Shown: positions 52,210 to 61,358 of the stretch, piece after piece | How positions within the stretch are numbered: the stretch's first letter is position 1 | How the letters are laid out: every line of letters starts with the position of its first letter | Origin: CAIQJJ01 sp049325275 | GTDB taxonomy: Bacteria > Chloroflexota > Anaerolineae > Anaerolineales > UBA4823 | DNA: 64,000 nt | Direction: 5' to 3' | NCBI GenBank assembly: GCA_049325275.1 | Contig: JBMOLU010000058.1 | Coordinates: 124,001-188,000 of the forward strand | Position numbers and translations under genes: made by a program | Notes under the pieces: model-generated | Told to the model about the DNA's origin: nothing | Seen by the model: the letters and a program-made list of their open reading frames with translations, nothing else | Database searches by the model: none

Positions 52210-53133
52210 CTATCCACGCAGTACCGTTACGATAATCCACAGGCCCCACTGGGCCAGCACCGCAATCGCGCCGTAGCGCCACCACAACCCCACCGTCTGG
52301 TCGATGCGCAGGCGGGTCAGCAGCGACTGGAGCAAGGACAGCACGCCCAGCAGCACCAGGGTCTTGAGCAAAAATTCGAGCGGGTTGCCGATGCCGCCCA
52401 GGTAAAAGGCTGCCACCAGAGTCAATCCCAGCACCAGTTCGACGGCCTTGCCGAGATGGAAGAGCGCCAGCCCACGGCCGCTGTATTCGGTCAGCGCGCC
52501 GGCAACGATTTCGGTTTCGGCCTCGGGTGCATCGAAGGGGGGCAGCTCGAGTTTACCCATCAGGCCGATCAAGGCGATCAGAAAACCGATCGGCTGGGTC
52601 AGGGCGAACCAGGCGTGGCTGTGAGCGTAGGTGTTGATCTCACCGATCGTCCAGGTGTTCGCAACCAGTGCCGGGCCGAGCAGCGCCAGCAGGAAGGGCG
52701 CTTCGTAGGAAAAAAGCTGCGTCAGTGCCCGGGTGGCGCCCACCAGCGAAAAGCGGCTGTTTGTATTCCACCCGGCGATGCCCAGGCACAAAGTCAGCAG
52801 CGAGAGCAGGTAGAATGTGACGATCAGGTCGCCCTTGAAGCTGAACGACGGCGGCAGGCCCATCACAGGAACATACAGCGCTGCCGTCATTGCTCCGGCC
52901 AGCGCCACAATCGGCAACGCCGTGAACAGCGGTTTGTACACCACTTCAGGGGTGATCTCTTCTTTCAACAGCGACTTGAGCGTATCGGCAAAGGGCTGGA
53001 ACCAGCGCGGCCCGATGCGGTTTTGCAGCCGCGCGACCAGCTTGTGATCGATCCATTCATAAATCAGGCTCACCGCCAACAGCGCCAGGCCGCCGGGAAA
53101 GAAGAGCAGGGAGAGAAGGGGGATAATGTTCAT
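52210..53133 (-). CDS. NuoH/HycD/EchB-like membrane subunit
   Basis: The 307-residue protein has about eight membrane helices. Conserved landmarks of complex I subunit H are visible: DHKLVARLQNRIGPRW near the N-terminus, LPPFDAPEAETEIVAGALTEYSG in the middle, and the loops facing the hydrophilic module. It couples electron transfer to ion translocation. ATG 53133 starts 1 bp after the upstream stop. It sits directly after the large-subunit gene, as in Hyc, Ech and Coo operons. Confidence 0.88.
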   Translation of the reverse strand: MNIIPLLSLLFFPGGLALLAVSLIYEWIDHKLVARLQNRIGPRWFQPFADTLKSLLKEEITPEVVYKPLFTALPIVALAGAMTAALYVPVMGLPPSFSFKGDLIVTFYLLSLLTLCLGIAGWNTNSRFSLVGATRALTQLFSYEAPFLLALLGPALVANTWTIGEINTYAHSHAWFALTQPIGFLIALIGLMGKLELPPFDAPEAETEIVAGALTEYSGRGLALFHLGKAVELVLGLTLVAAFYLGGIGNPLEFLLKTLVLLGVLSLLQSLLTRLRIDQTVGLWWRYGAIAVLAQWGLWIIVTVLRG

Positions 53134-53134
53134 G

Positions 53135-54715
53135 TTACCGATCGTTGCAGGAGAAACACGGATCCATCCCTGCCAGCAGCAGGGGCACATCGGCCAACTG
53201 GCGGCCGATGGCGGATGTCAGCACGTACGTCCAGTTGCATAGTGAAGGCGTACGCACCTTGATACGTTCGGGCTTGTCGGTGCCGTTGGATTTGATGTAG
53301 TAGAACAGTTCGCCGCGCGGCGCTTCGACCCGGCTGACGGTTTCGCCGGCCGGGATACGGCGCGGCACGCGCACGGTCAGATCGCCTTCGGGCAGGTTAT
53401 CGACGATCGTGCGGATAGCGTGCGTGCTGACGATCATTTCGCGCAGGCGCACCTTGAAGCGCGCTTCGATGTCGCCGGCCTCCTCGGTAACCAGGCTGAC
53501 CGGGAAGCGGGTGTAGGTGCCGTATGGGGCTTCCACGCGAACATCGCGCACGACGCCCGACGCACGCGCCGTAGGCCCCAGGATACCCAGGTACTCGGCC
53601 TGCTCGCGCGTCATGTGGCCGATGCCGCGCGTGCGCTGCAGGAACATCTGGTCGGTCGTGACGACGTCCAGGTAGTGATTGATGCGTTCTTCGAGGAAGA
53701 TCATGCCTTTGCGGATGGATTCGGCGTCCTTCGGCGCGATGTCCTGTTTAACCCCACCCAGCACGCTGATCGAGTAGTTCACCCGGTTGCCGCCGATCTG
53801 CTCCAGGATGTCCATCACGGTCTCGCGGTCGCGCCAACTGTACATAAAGAGCGTGTCGTAGCCGGCTTCGTGGGCGGCCACACCCAGCCAGAGCAGGTGG
53901 CTGTGGATGCGTTCCAGGCCGGCAAACAGCTCGCGGATGGCGTGCGCCCGATCCGAGACTTCCACCTGGGCCAGTTTTTCGACGCCGATGGCGTAAGCGG
54001 TAGCATGGCTGTGCGAACAGATGCCGCAAATGCGCTCGAGCAGATAAAGATCCTGGACCCAGTTCTGGTTTTCGCAGGCCTTTTCGATGCCGCGATGAAC
54101 GTAACCGAGGCGCATCTTGGCGCCGGTGACCACCTCGCCGTCTACGGCAAACTCGAAGTGGCCAGGCTCTTTCAGGGCCGGGTGCTGCGGGCCGATGGGG
54201 ACGATAAACCGCCCCGCTTCCGGCCCACACGCTTCTTCCGGTGGCGGTGTCGGGCGTCGGGCGGGCAATTGTGCGGGATCGAAATCCTTGAGCATGGGGT
54301 AGATGCCGTCCGGAAAGTCGTCGGGGATGAACAGGCGCGACGTATCGGGCGTGCCTTCGACGGTAATGCCGTACATTTCGCTCAGTTCGCGTTCGAAAAA
54401 ACTGGCGACAGGGTAATCCTGGTACAGTGATGGTACGCTGGCGCCCTTGCGCGGCAGTTGCACGCGCAGCGTGGCGACGGCCGCCCCTTCGCAAAAGTGG
54501 TAGAGAGCCTCGAGCTTGTCGGCCTCGACGCCCTGGTCCAGGCCGGTGATGGCGGCCAGGTATCCCCACTTCTCGGCGTGCAGCGCCGCGCCGGCGGCGA
54601 GCAGGTCGCCGGCATCCATGGTCACATCCACGCGGTTTGGCTCGGGATGCGAGATTTCCTTAGCCCACGGGGTGAGCAGCGCTTCGGATTTTTGGAGAAG
54701 AGTTTCGAGTTTCAT
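53135..54715 (-). CDS. Group 4 [NiFe]-hydrogenase large subunit (NuoCD-like)
   Basis: The 526-residue protein has an N-terminal NuoC-like domain (about 1-165) fused to a NuoD-like domain, as in HycE. The L1 motif RICGICSHSH (Cys230, Cys233) and the L2 motif DPCFSC (Cys520, Cys523) supply four cysteines for a Ni-Fe site; true complex I subunits lack these. The protein ends three residues after the last cysteine, so there is no C-terminal peptide for a maturation protease to remove, as reported for CooH- and Ech-type enzymes. ATG 54715 with GGAG is preferred over ATG 54727. It should oxidise or evolve H2. Confidence 0.93.
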   Translation of the reverse strand: MKLETLLQKSEALLTPWAKEISHPEPNRVDVTMDAGDLLAAGAALHAEKWGYLAAITGLDQGVEADKLEALYHFCEGAAVATLRVQLPRKGASVPSLYQDYPVASFFERELSEMYGITVEGTPDTSRLFIPDDFPDGIYPMLKDFDPAQLPARRPTPPPEEACGPEAGRFIVPIGPQHPALKEPGHFEFAVDGEVVTGAKMRLGYVHRGIEKACENQNWVQDLYLLERICGICSHSHATAYAIGVEKLAQVEVSDRAHAIRELFAGLERIHSHLLWLGVAAHEAGYDTLFMYSWRDRETVMDILEQIGGNRVNYSISVLGGVKQDIAPKDAESIRKGMIFLEERINHYLDVVTTDQMFLQRTRGIGHMTREQAEYLGILGPTARASGVVRDVRVEAPYGTYTRFPVSLVTEEAGDIEARFKVRLREMIVSTHAIRTIVDNLPEGDLTVRVPRRIPAGETVSRVEAPRGELFYYIKSNGTDKPERIKVRTPSLCNWTYVLTSAIGRQLADVPLLLAGMDPCFSCNDR

Positions 54716-54768
54716 GGTACTCCGCATGGTGTGAAATGTGAATGACCCGCATCACATCTCACGCACGA

Positions 54769-55227
54769 CTACTTTTTCAGACTTTCCAGTAACTTCACCA
54801 CGCCGTCGATGATTGCTTCGGGCCGCGGCGGGCAACCGGGAATGTAAGCGTCGACGGGGATGACTTCGTCGATGTGGCCGACGACGTTGTAGCATCCCTG
54901 GAAAGCGCCGCCAGAAATGGCGCACGACCCGACGGCGACGACAAACCTGGGGTTCGGCATTTGCTCGTACGTACGGATCAGGCGCTCGCGGGCCTGGTAG
55001 GTGACCGGCCCGGTGCAGATCAGGATGTCGGCGTGGCGCGGCGAACCTTCCAGTTTGACGCCGAAGCGCTCCAGGTCGTAGCGCGGTGTCAGCGTGGCAA
55101 GGATTTCGATGTCGCAACCGTTGCAGGAGCCGCTGTTGAAGTGAATGGCCCACGGGGAATTTACGCGCGCCCAGGTGGCGATTTTGTTGAAAACGGTATC
55201 CCAGGATTGAGTGAGGGAATTGAACAT
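54769..55227 (-). CDS. Group 4 [NiFe]-hydrogenase small subunit (NuoB-like)
   Basis: The 152-residue protein binds the proximal [4Fe-4S] cluster. Its first cysteine pair is CNGCDIE (Cys35, Cys38), the form found in group 4 hydrogenases; complex I has CCAIE at this place. Further ligands are in VGSCAISGG and IPGCPPRPE. It forms the catalytic dimer with the large subunit encoded downstream. GGAG precedes ATG 55227. Confidence 0.92.
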   Translation of the reverse strand: MFNSLTQSWDTVFNKIATWARVNSPWAIHFNSGSCNGCDIEILATLTPRYDLERFGVKLEGSPRHADILICTGPVTYQARERLIRTYEQMPNPRFVVAVGSCAISGGAFQGCYNVVGHIDEVIPVDAYIPGCPPRPEAIIDGVVKLLESLKK

Positions 55228-55256
55228 GAGTGATCTCCGGTGGAAAAAAGAAACCT

Positions 55257-55571
55257 CTATCCTAAAATCAACGCCAATAGCACCAATACCAAACCGACCA
55301 GGTAAATTCCTGTGACGAGGGTTAAACCACCCGACCCGGCCATCAGAATGCCCAGGTGCAGGGCGGCAAAGAACAAGCCGACGTTGAAGAACTGGCGATA
55401 GCCCGGTGCGGCGGCCGAAACCGGACCGGCCTCGCCGCTGGCGTATGTGCCGGCCTTGTAAGGGCTGTGTGGCCCACTTTTAGCCGAAAGCTTGCGCCCG
55501 GCCAGGCTGATCAATCCGACGAGCAGCAGATAGGCCACGAAGGCGATGGGGGGGTAAAGAATGAACTCCAT
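55257..55571 (-). CDS. Small membrane subunit, NuoA-like
   Basis: The 104-residue protein has three hydrophobic segments, at about 7-26, 58-76 and 83-103, which fits NuoA in size and layout. The connecting loop (SPYKAGTYASGEAGP) and YRQFFNVGLFFAALHLGIL resemble small membrane subunits found beside group 4 hydrogenase genes. Similarity to NuoA proper is weak. AGGTG lies 8 bases before ATG 55571. Confidence 0.7.
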   Translation of the reverse strand: MEFILYPPIAFVAYLLLVGLISLAGRKLSAKSGPHSPYKAGTYASGEAGPVSAAAPGYRQFFNVGLFFAALHLGILMAGSGGLTLVTGIYLVGLVLVLLALILG

Positions 55572-55580
55572 AAGACACAC

Positions 55581-57104
55581 CTACTTGAGCATCGCCGCGG
55601 CTGCTGCTTCGGTCAGCGGATTGGCCAACGAAGGCCAGAAACCGAGGATGATAACGGCCAGCGTGAGCATGACGAGCGGGATCACGAGGCGGGCGGGGAT
55701 GGGGTTGCCCTGCTGTACGGCTTCACCGGGTTGCTTGCGGTACATTTTATTCACCAGGGGGGCATAATACCCCAGAGAAAGAACGCTGTTGAGGGCTGCA
55801 AAAACGACCACGCTCATCACCGGCCCGTTCAGGCTCTGGAAGCCGGCGACGAAGATTTGCCATTTGGACATGAAGCCTGCCAGCGGGGGCATCCCGCCCA
55901 GGGCCAGCAGGGCAGTGCCGAGCATCAGCGCCACCCAGGGGTATTTTTGCGCCGCGCCGTCCAAATCGGCGACCATCAAGGGCGCATGGCTGTCTTTGCT
56001 GACATAGAACGCGTACATCAGGGCGCCGACTGCCAAAAATGCCAGCCCCTTCATTAGCGCGTGGGTGAGGATGTGAAAGAAGGCGCCGGCCGCAGCCTGC
56101 TGCGCCACACTGCTGGCCGCTTCGCGGGCAAACAACGCCACGCCCAGGCCAACCAACATATAGCCGACATGGCTCAGGCTGGAGTATGCCAACAGGCGCT
56201 TGACCTGCTGCTGCCGCAGCGCCAGCAGATTGCCGTAGAGCATGTTCAACGCGCCGAATGCCATCAGTACAAAGCCCCAATGGCCGCCGGTTTGCATGAA
56301 AACCAGGGGCGTGGCGGCCCGCAGCAAGGCCAGCAAGCCGGCTTCGATGACCACACCCGAGAGCATGGCGCTGATCCCGCTGGGTGCCTGCGAGTGGGCG
56401 TCGGGCAGCCAACTATGAAGCGGCACGATCGCCACCTTGACACCAAAGCCGATCACGAACAGGGCGACGGCAGCCTGGCTCACCCACGCATCCAGGTTTT
56501 GGTTGGCTGCAATGGCGGCGAGTTCCAGGGTCCCGGTCTGCGCCAGCACCAGGGCGATGCCGAACAGTACCAGCACCGAGCCAACCGAGCTTTGCACCAC
56601 GTACTTGATGCCCGCCTCCAGCGAACCCCGCTGGCGGCGGTAGAAAGCGACCAGCAGGTACGATGAAACCGCCATCGCCTCGAACCAGACCCACAGGTTG
56701 AACAGGTCGCCGGCGCAGCTCAAACCGACGATCACGCCGATGGTGGTTACCAGCATGGCGTAGTACTTTTCTTCACCCATGCTGAAGGCCATGTAAGGCC
56801 CCGAATAGAGCGCTACCAGGGTCCCCAGGGCCAGCACCGCGCCGCTCATCAACAGCGACAGGCCATCCACCCGCAGGGCGATGCCGGCGAACGTGACGTC
56901 AAGCTGCCCGGCAGACAAAACGGCCGGTAAGGTGAAGAGATAAGGCACCCATGCCGCCAGCAGCGCAGCCAGCGCCAGGCTTTGCACCAGCCCGCCGCGA
57001 CGGTTGGGCCAGTCTTCGTGGATACCGACGCGCCCGGCCAGGTAAATGACCGGCCCGGCAACCAGGGGAATGATTATCATCCAGGAGAAAATGGGTAAGT
57101 TCAT
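55581..57104 (-). CDS. Antiporter-like subunit, NuoM/MrpD/HyfF type
   Basis: The 507-residue protein has about 14 membrane helices of the Mrp/NuoL-M-N family. The ion-channel signature region is seen in IKYVVQSSVGSVLVLFG, VPLHSWLPDAHSQAPSGISAML (conserved lysine and histidine-proline loop) and ILTHALMKGLAFLAVG. It probably pumps H+ or Na+, driven by the hydrogenase. It lies 12 bp after the larger paralogue. Confidence 0.88.
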   Translation of the reverse strand: MNLPIFSWMIIIPLVAGPVIYLAGRVGIHEDWPNRRGGLVQSLALAALLAAWVPYLFTLPAVLSAGQLDVTFAGIALRVDGLSLLMSGAVLALGTLVALYSGPYMAFSMGEEKYYAMLVTTIGVIVGLSCAGDLFNLWVWFEAMAVSSYLLVAFYRRQRGSLEAGIKYVVQSSVGSVLVLFGIALVLAQTGTLELAAIAANQNLDAWVSQAAVALFVIGFGVKVAIVPLHSWLPDAHSQAPSGISAMLSGVVIEAGLLALLRAATPLVFMQTGGHWGFVLMAFGALNMLYGNLLALRQQQVKRLLAYSSLSHVGYMLVGLGVALFAREAASSVAQQAAAGAFFHILTHALMKGLAFLAVGALMYAFYVSKDSHAPLMVADLDGAAQKYPWVALMLGTALLALGGMPPLAGFMSKWQIFVAGFQSLNGPVMSVVVFAALNSVLSLGYYAPLVNKMYRKQPGEAVQQGNPIPARLVIPLVMLTLAVIILGFWPSLANPLTEAAAAAMLK

Positions 57105-57116
57105 GCGTGCCGAGCC

Positions 57117-58865
57117 TTAGCGTTTCAAGAAAGCGACCACCAGCACCACCGCCAGTGCGGCGACGATGCCAAAAACGTTCCAGTTGAGTTTGCCGGTTTG
57201 CGTTTTGCTCAACGCGTGGGCCACTCCTTGTGTGATGCGAACGGTTTGTGCGTTGACCCACTCGAAACCGAAGCTGCGTTCGGCGGCCCAGGCCAGCCAA
57301 CCCAGGGGTTTGCCCAGCGCCGGTTGGCGCAGGTTTACAGCGTGTAGCCCCATCCCCAGCGCAATCACCGCCAGGGCGATCCAGGTCAATGGGGCGCCGA
57401 AGATTTCGCCTGCCATTTCGGCGATGTTCAGTTCGTGAATTTCGTGCAGCGGCAGCGTCTCGTGCAGCAAGCCGCTGAACGGGCCGATCGACAGCCACGA
57501 AAGCAGCGCGCCAGCCGCCAGCAGGCCGAGAGCCGCGCGCATGAACGGAGTGGCGTCGTGAGCGTGCAGGTGGGCGCGTTCCTTGCCGAAGAAGACCAGC
57601 CACGTCGTGCGCAGTGTATACAGCCCCGTCAGGCCGGCGCCAAAGATCATGGCAGCCAGTGCCCAGGGCGGGCCGTCGTGCAAGCCGGCCTCGAGGATCA
57701 ACTCCTTGCTCCAGAAACCGTTCAACACCGGGATCCCCGCCAGCGCCAGCGCGCCAACGATGAAGGTATTGCGGATGAAGGGCATCTTGCTGCCCAGGCC
57801 GCCCATCTGGCGCATATCGCGCGTCCCTACGGCATGGATGACGGCGCCGGCCGCTAAAAACAACAGCGCCTTGAAGATGGCGTGGCTGAACAGGTGGAAC
57901 TGGCTGGCAAGGATGCCGCCTGCGCCGACGGCGTAGACCATGTACCCCAACTGGCTGACGGTCGAATAGGCCAGTGCCCGCTTGAGATCGCTGGCAATGA
58001 CGGCCATGAAGGCTGCCAGGAGCGCCGAAAGCACACCCACGGCCATTACGGCGGTCCGCCAGCCGGGAACTTCGGCAAAGGCCGGGTAGAAACGCGCCAG
58101 CAGGTATACACCGGCGTTGACCATCGTGGCGGCGTGGATCAGGGCGCTGATCGGGGACGGCGCTTCCATGGCGTCCGGCAGCCAGGTTTGGAAGGGGAAC
58201 TGTGCCGATTTGGCCGCCGCCGCGGCCAGGAAGCCGAAAGCCAGCCAGGCCAACGGTGCGGCGCCAATGCCAGACGCATTAGCGATGAATTCGTGCAGAT
58301 CGTAGCTTCCTTGCAGGGCATAGATGCCCAACGCCCCGGCAAACAGCCCGACCCCGCCCAGCGAGGTGATGATCAGCGCCTTGACACCCCCGGCCACGGC
58401 CTTGGGATCGTCGTTGTAGAAGGAAATCAAAGCGTACGAGCACAGCGCCGTGATTTCCCAGAAGAAGAATAAGAATAGCAGGCTGCCGGTCAGCGCCAGC
58501 CCGACCATGCCGCCGATGAAAAACAGCACCAGGGCGTAATAGCGCCCGAGCTGGTCGGCGCCACGCATATAGTCGACCGAAAACAGCACCGCCAGCGAAC
58601 CGACGACCGTGGCTACCGCCGTGAGAAAGGTTCCCAGGCCATCCGCTACGAAGCTGAGATCCCCAAAGGCCCCACCCAGGGGAATGCGCAGGATGCTGTG
58701 TTCCCCTGCCACCCCCAGCAGCAGGACTGCCGCCACCCCGGCCGCGGCCGCAAAGCCCACCGCCAGTGTGTGCTGGAGCCTGGGGCGTTTGTCTCCGGCC
58801 TGCCACACGGCCAGCGCTCCCACCCACGGAAGCAGTATTGTCAGTGCAATCAATGTAGAAGCCAT
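57117..58865 (-). CDS. Antiporter-like subunit, NuoL/MrpA type
   Basis: The 582-residue protein carries the family signatures FFWEITALCSYALI, FPFQTWLPDAMEAPSPISALIHAATMVNAGVYLL and HAIFKALLFLAAGAVIHAVGTRDM. The C-terminal extension (about 480-582), with a helix before a last membrane segment, recalls the lateral arm of NuoL, though shorter. It is the second ion-translocating module, predicting at least two antiporter-like channels in the complex. GAGGG lies before ATG 58865. Confidence 0.88.
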   Translation of the reverse strand: MASTLIALTILLPWVGALAVWQAGDKRPRLQHTLAVGFAAAAGVAAVLLLGVAGEHSILRIPLGGAFGDLSFVADGLGTFLTAVATVVGSLAVLFSVDYMRGADQLGRYYALVLFFIGGMVGLALTGSLLFLFFFWEITALCSYALISFYNDDPKAVAGGVKALIITSLGGVGLFAGALGIYALQGSYDLHEFIANASGIGAAPLAWLAFGFLAAAAAKSAQFPFQTWLPDAMEAPSPISALIHAATMVNAGVYLLARFYPAFAEVPGWRTAVMAVGVLSALLAAFMAVIASDLKRALAYSTVSQLGYMVYAVGAGGILASQFHLFSHAIFKALLFLAAGAVIHAVGTRDMRQMGGLGSKMPFIRNTFIVGALALAGIPVLNGFWSKELILEAGLHDGPPWALAAMIFGAGLTGLYTLRTTWLVFFGKERAHLHAHDATPFMRAALGLLAAGALLSWLSIGPFSGLLHETLPLHEIHELNIAEMAGEIFGAPLTWIALAVIALGMGLHAVNLRQPALGKPLGWLAWAAERSFGFEWVNAQTVRITQGVAHALSKTQTGKLNWNVFGIVAALAVVLVVAFLKR

Positions 58866-58901
58866 CGTAAGCCCTCGATAGAATGTGTCGCAACCCGGGC
58901 G

Positions 58902-59207
58902 TCAGCCCTTCAGGGTCGAAATCTCCGTCAAATCCAACGTGCCGAACCGCCGCCGCAACTGGACGGCCAGCGCCAGCGCCACCACGGCGACCATCGTATC
59001 GGCGACGATTACCGTCGCGGCAATGCTCTGGCTGAGGCCCATGTTCCCGTTCACCTTTCCGGCCAGCACCAGCGCAATCACCGCCGCCTTTACCAATACC
59101 TGCAAGACCAGTACAATTTTTACTGCGTTACGGGTAATCAGGAGGCCATACAACCCCACCCCCAATAAACCAAGAATGCCGAGAATAACGATATTTGCGA
59201 GGGTCAT
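58902..59207 (-). CDS. NuoK/MrpC-like membrane subunit
   Basis: The 101-residue protein has three membrane helices. NuoK-like features are GLYGLLITRNAVKIVLVLQVL and IAATVIVADTMVAVVALALAV; the usual buried glutamates are largely replaced. ATG 59207 overlaps the preceding stop by ATGA, which is why the much longer in-frame extension upstream is rejected. Confidence 0.8.
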   Translation of the reverse strand: MTLANIVILGILGLLGVGLYGLLITRNAVKIVLVLQVLVKAAVIALVLAGKVNGNMGLSQSIAATVIVADTMVAVVALALAVQLRRRFGTLDLTEISTLKG

Positions 59208-59746
59208 GACGGTTTCTCCGTGGAAGGAAAGTGTGACGGCTCGCGGTGGCTGGTATCCAGCCCCGAATGTGGGCGGCCTTTTCCTTCCGCCAGCAGGCCG
59301 AGCATGCCGAGCACGCCGGAAAAAATCAACACCATCTGCACCCAGACATCGAGCACGCGATCTTGCCACAACGAAAGCGAGAGCGGCAGCGATGTGACCT
59401 CGAGCGTTTCGGCAACCACGGGCAGGATCAAGGCACCCAGCATGGCCATGGCTGTGAATGTGACGCCAAAGGCGAGCGGTTTGGGTACGATGGAGGTGGG
59501 ATCGAAGGCATCATCGCCGGTGACGCTGATGGCGTATACCAGCAGGACCGTGACCAGGCCGGCGCCCACGCTCAACTCGATCACGGCCACCTGGGCCGCG
59601 CCGAGCAGGTAGAGCACGCCAGATGTCAGGGCGCTGACACAGGCCACCCATAAGGTCGCGGGCAAGATACGCCGGGCGATCATGGCCCGGTAGGCACAAA
59701 GTGTGGCGGAAAGGAGCAGGACTGCGTAGAGAATGATTTCGTTCAT
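59204..59746 (-). CDS. NuoJ/MbhD-like membrane subunit
   Basis: The 180-residue protein has five hydrophobic segments and a Ser/His/Pro-rich C-terminal tail. The stretch AQVAVIELSVGAGLVTVLLVYAI resembles the DVAxTEAxxGAG region of MbhD/MrpB-type (DUF4040) subunits, and it occupies the place of NuoJ in the cluster. It is the first gene of the hydrogenase cluster. No convincing promoter was found in the gap upstream (59747-60031) on this strand. Confidence 0.75.
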   Translation of the reverse strand: MNEIILYAVLLLSATLCAYRAMIARRILPATLWVACVSALTSGVLYLLGAAQVAVIELSVGAGLVTVLLVYAISVTGDDAFDPTSIVPKPLAFGVTFTAMAMLGALILPVVAETLEVTSLPLSLSLWQDRVLDVWVQMVLIFSGVLGMLGLLAEGKGRPHSGLDTSHREPSHFPSTEKPS

Positions 59747-59875
59747 AACTATTCAAGTGGTTGTGCCATGGTTTGATGATGGCATCGAATGATGAGGTTG
59801 ATGAGCCTACGGCGCACGTTAGAAAATGGTACACTCGATGCTTAACCCGCTGAAGGTCGTAACGGTGCGCTGCAT

Positions 59876-59903
59876 TTGCATCAACGACAGATAGTTTTAT
59901 CAT
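59876..59903 (+). promoter_or_regulatory. Candidate promoter of the methyltransferase gene
   Basis: TTGCAT (59876-59881) and TATCAT (59898-59903) are 16 bases apart, about 120 bp before the start codon. It is the only reasonable element I see in the 285-bp gap between the hydrogenase cluster and the methyltransferase. Confidence 0.4.
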
Positions 59904-60031
59904 ATCTGCCGTAGAAGTTAAAGTGACAATTGTCCCGGATACGCCGCTGAATGTCTCGGAGAAAGTGGACGAATTTCAGGCGCGCCTGTTCGACGTAACG
60001 TTTGGAGCAGCGCAGCATCAAAGGAACAGTA

Positions 60032-60649
60032 ATGAAGTATCTTCTCGAAAAAACGAAGGTGCTTCGCGAGGAATCCATGCCCCTTTTCGACCATTTTTCT
60101 ATCCTGGCGCCGTTGTACGACGTCGCAATCCCCCTGGGCGATTTGAAGGCTTTCATTCAGCGAGCTGCTTTGCCAACGGGTGGCTGGCTGCTCGATGTAG
60201 GTGGCGGCACCGGACGCGTGGCATATGCCTTGCGCCGGCAGGCTTCCCATCTCGTTGTGGCCGATGTCGCCTGGGGCATGCTCCAGCAGGCTGCGGCAAA
60301 AGGCGGTTTGCATGTCGTCAACGGCGCCGCGGAAGTGCTGCCTTTTCCCAGCCACACGTTCGAGCGTGCCGTGATGGTGGATGCGCTCCACCATGTTGCC
60401 GATCAGGCTTTGGCGGTGCGGGAGCTTTGGCGGGTACTCAAACCCGGCGGGCGTATTGTGATCGAAGAACCGGATGTGCGTACGCTGATCGTCAAACTGG
60501 TTGCCCTGGGCGAGAAACTGGCGTTGATGCGCAGCCACTTCCTTGCACCGCCCCGCATCGTGTCGCTGTTCCCACCTGGATATGCCCAGGCGCGCATCGA
60601 AACGGAACGTTACAATGCCTGGGTGATCGTCGAAAAGCCCGCCGGGTAG
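60032..60649 (+). CDS. Class I SAM-dependent methyltransferase (UbiE-like)
   Basis: The 205-residue protein has motif I LLDVGGGTGRVA, an acidic residue after the second strand (VVADVAWGM), and post-I motifs FERAVMVDALHHV and LWRVLKPGGRIVI, close to the UbiE/MenG style. The substrate is unknown. ATG 60032 has AAAGGA upstream. An internal ATG at 60077 with GAGGA, starting MPLFDHFS, is also possible and would better match related proteins' N-termini. Confidence 0.82.
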   Translation: MKYLLEKTKVLREESMPLFDHFSILAPLYDVAIPLGDLKAFIQRAALPTGGWLLDVGGGTGRVAYALRRQASHLVVADVAWGMLQQAAAKGGLHVVNGAAEVLPFPSHTFERAVMVDALHHVADQALAVRELWRVLKPGGRIVIEEPDVRTLIVKLVALGEKLALMRSHFLAPPRIVSLFPPGYAQARIETERYNAWVIVEKPAG

Positions 60650-60689
60650 GCGCCCGAGTCTGTTGGTGGGCCTTTTGCACTGCCGCCGT

Positions 60690-61358
60690 CTACTTTTTCG
60701 TTTGCGCCTTCTTGGCGTCCCGGAGCAGCGCTTCCAGCATGGAATGGCCTCCGTAGTTGAGCACGCCGAACGCCAGCAGGGTTTTTACGCGTTCTTCGTC
60801 GTAACCGGCGTTCATGATTTTGTCGACGTACTGGCTGGCTTCGGTTTCAGAAGCGATTGAAGTCAGCAGCCCGCCTTCCAGCAGCAGGCGCAGGCGCTGC
60901 TCCAACTCGGCTGTTGGGATGTATTCGATGGCTTCATCTACAAGACGGACACGCTGCTCGGCCAGTTTGAGATCGATCCCGCGCCGGCAAAAACGCTGCA
61001 AGCGTTCGTAAAGCTGGTCGAGTTGGATATCGACACCCTCGCTTGACGAGCCTGGCAGGGGCTTCAGGACGGTGAAGCGTGTGCGAATGAGCGTGGGCAG
61101 CCCGATCCCAACGGCCGCGCCCAACCAGACATTGACTTCGGCGCCCAGTTCTTGCAGCAGCGCCAGGATGAGGGTCGAGGCGGCCACGTTCAGGCAGATC
61201 AATAAAAACGCGCCCCACGTGCGTAGGGCGCGCTGTGCGTCTTGCTCGAATACAGTGACGATTTCGGCGACGGCCAGGGTCATGCTCAACATTGCGGCGA
61301 CAAAATAGGCCAGCCAGGCGGTCTGGTTGAGCAGGGTGAAAAAATCGTTCAGGACCAT
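60690..61358 (-). CDS. Membrane protein of unknown function
   Basis: The 222-residue protein has three membrane helices in the first 95 residues (FVAAMLSMTLAVAEIVTVF; GAFLLICLNVAASTLILALL; VWLGAAVGIGLPTLI), then a soluble helical part with many charged residues and a lysine-rich end. I do not recognise the family. It overlaps the end of the preceding winged-helix-like gene by 10 bp, so the two are co-translated. Confidence 0.65.
   Translation of the reverse strand: MVLNDFFTLLNQTAWLAYFVAAMLSMTLAVAEIVTVFEQDAQRALRTWGAFLLICLNVAASTLILALLQELGAEVNVWLGAAVGIGLPTLIRTRFTVLKPLPGSSSEGVDIQLDQLYERLQRFCRRGIDLKLAEQRVRLVDEAIEYIPTAELEQRLRLLLEGGLLTSIASETEASQYVDKIMNAGYDEERVKTLLAFGVLNYGGHSMLEALLRDAKKAQTKK

Noticed and set aside
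51772..59746. NADH:quinone oxidoreductase (complex I)
   Set aside because: The L1/L2 cysteine motifs of the large subunit, CNGCDIE of the small subunit, and the absence of NuoE, F and G genes point to a group 4 hydrogenase.
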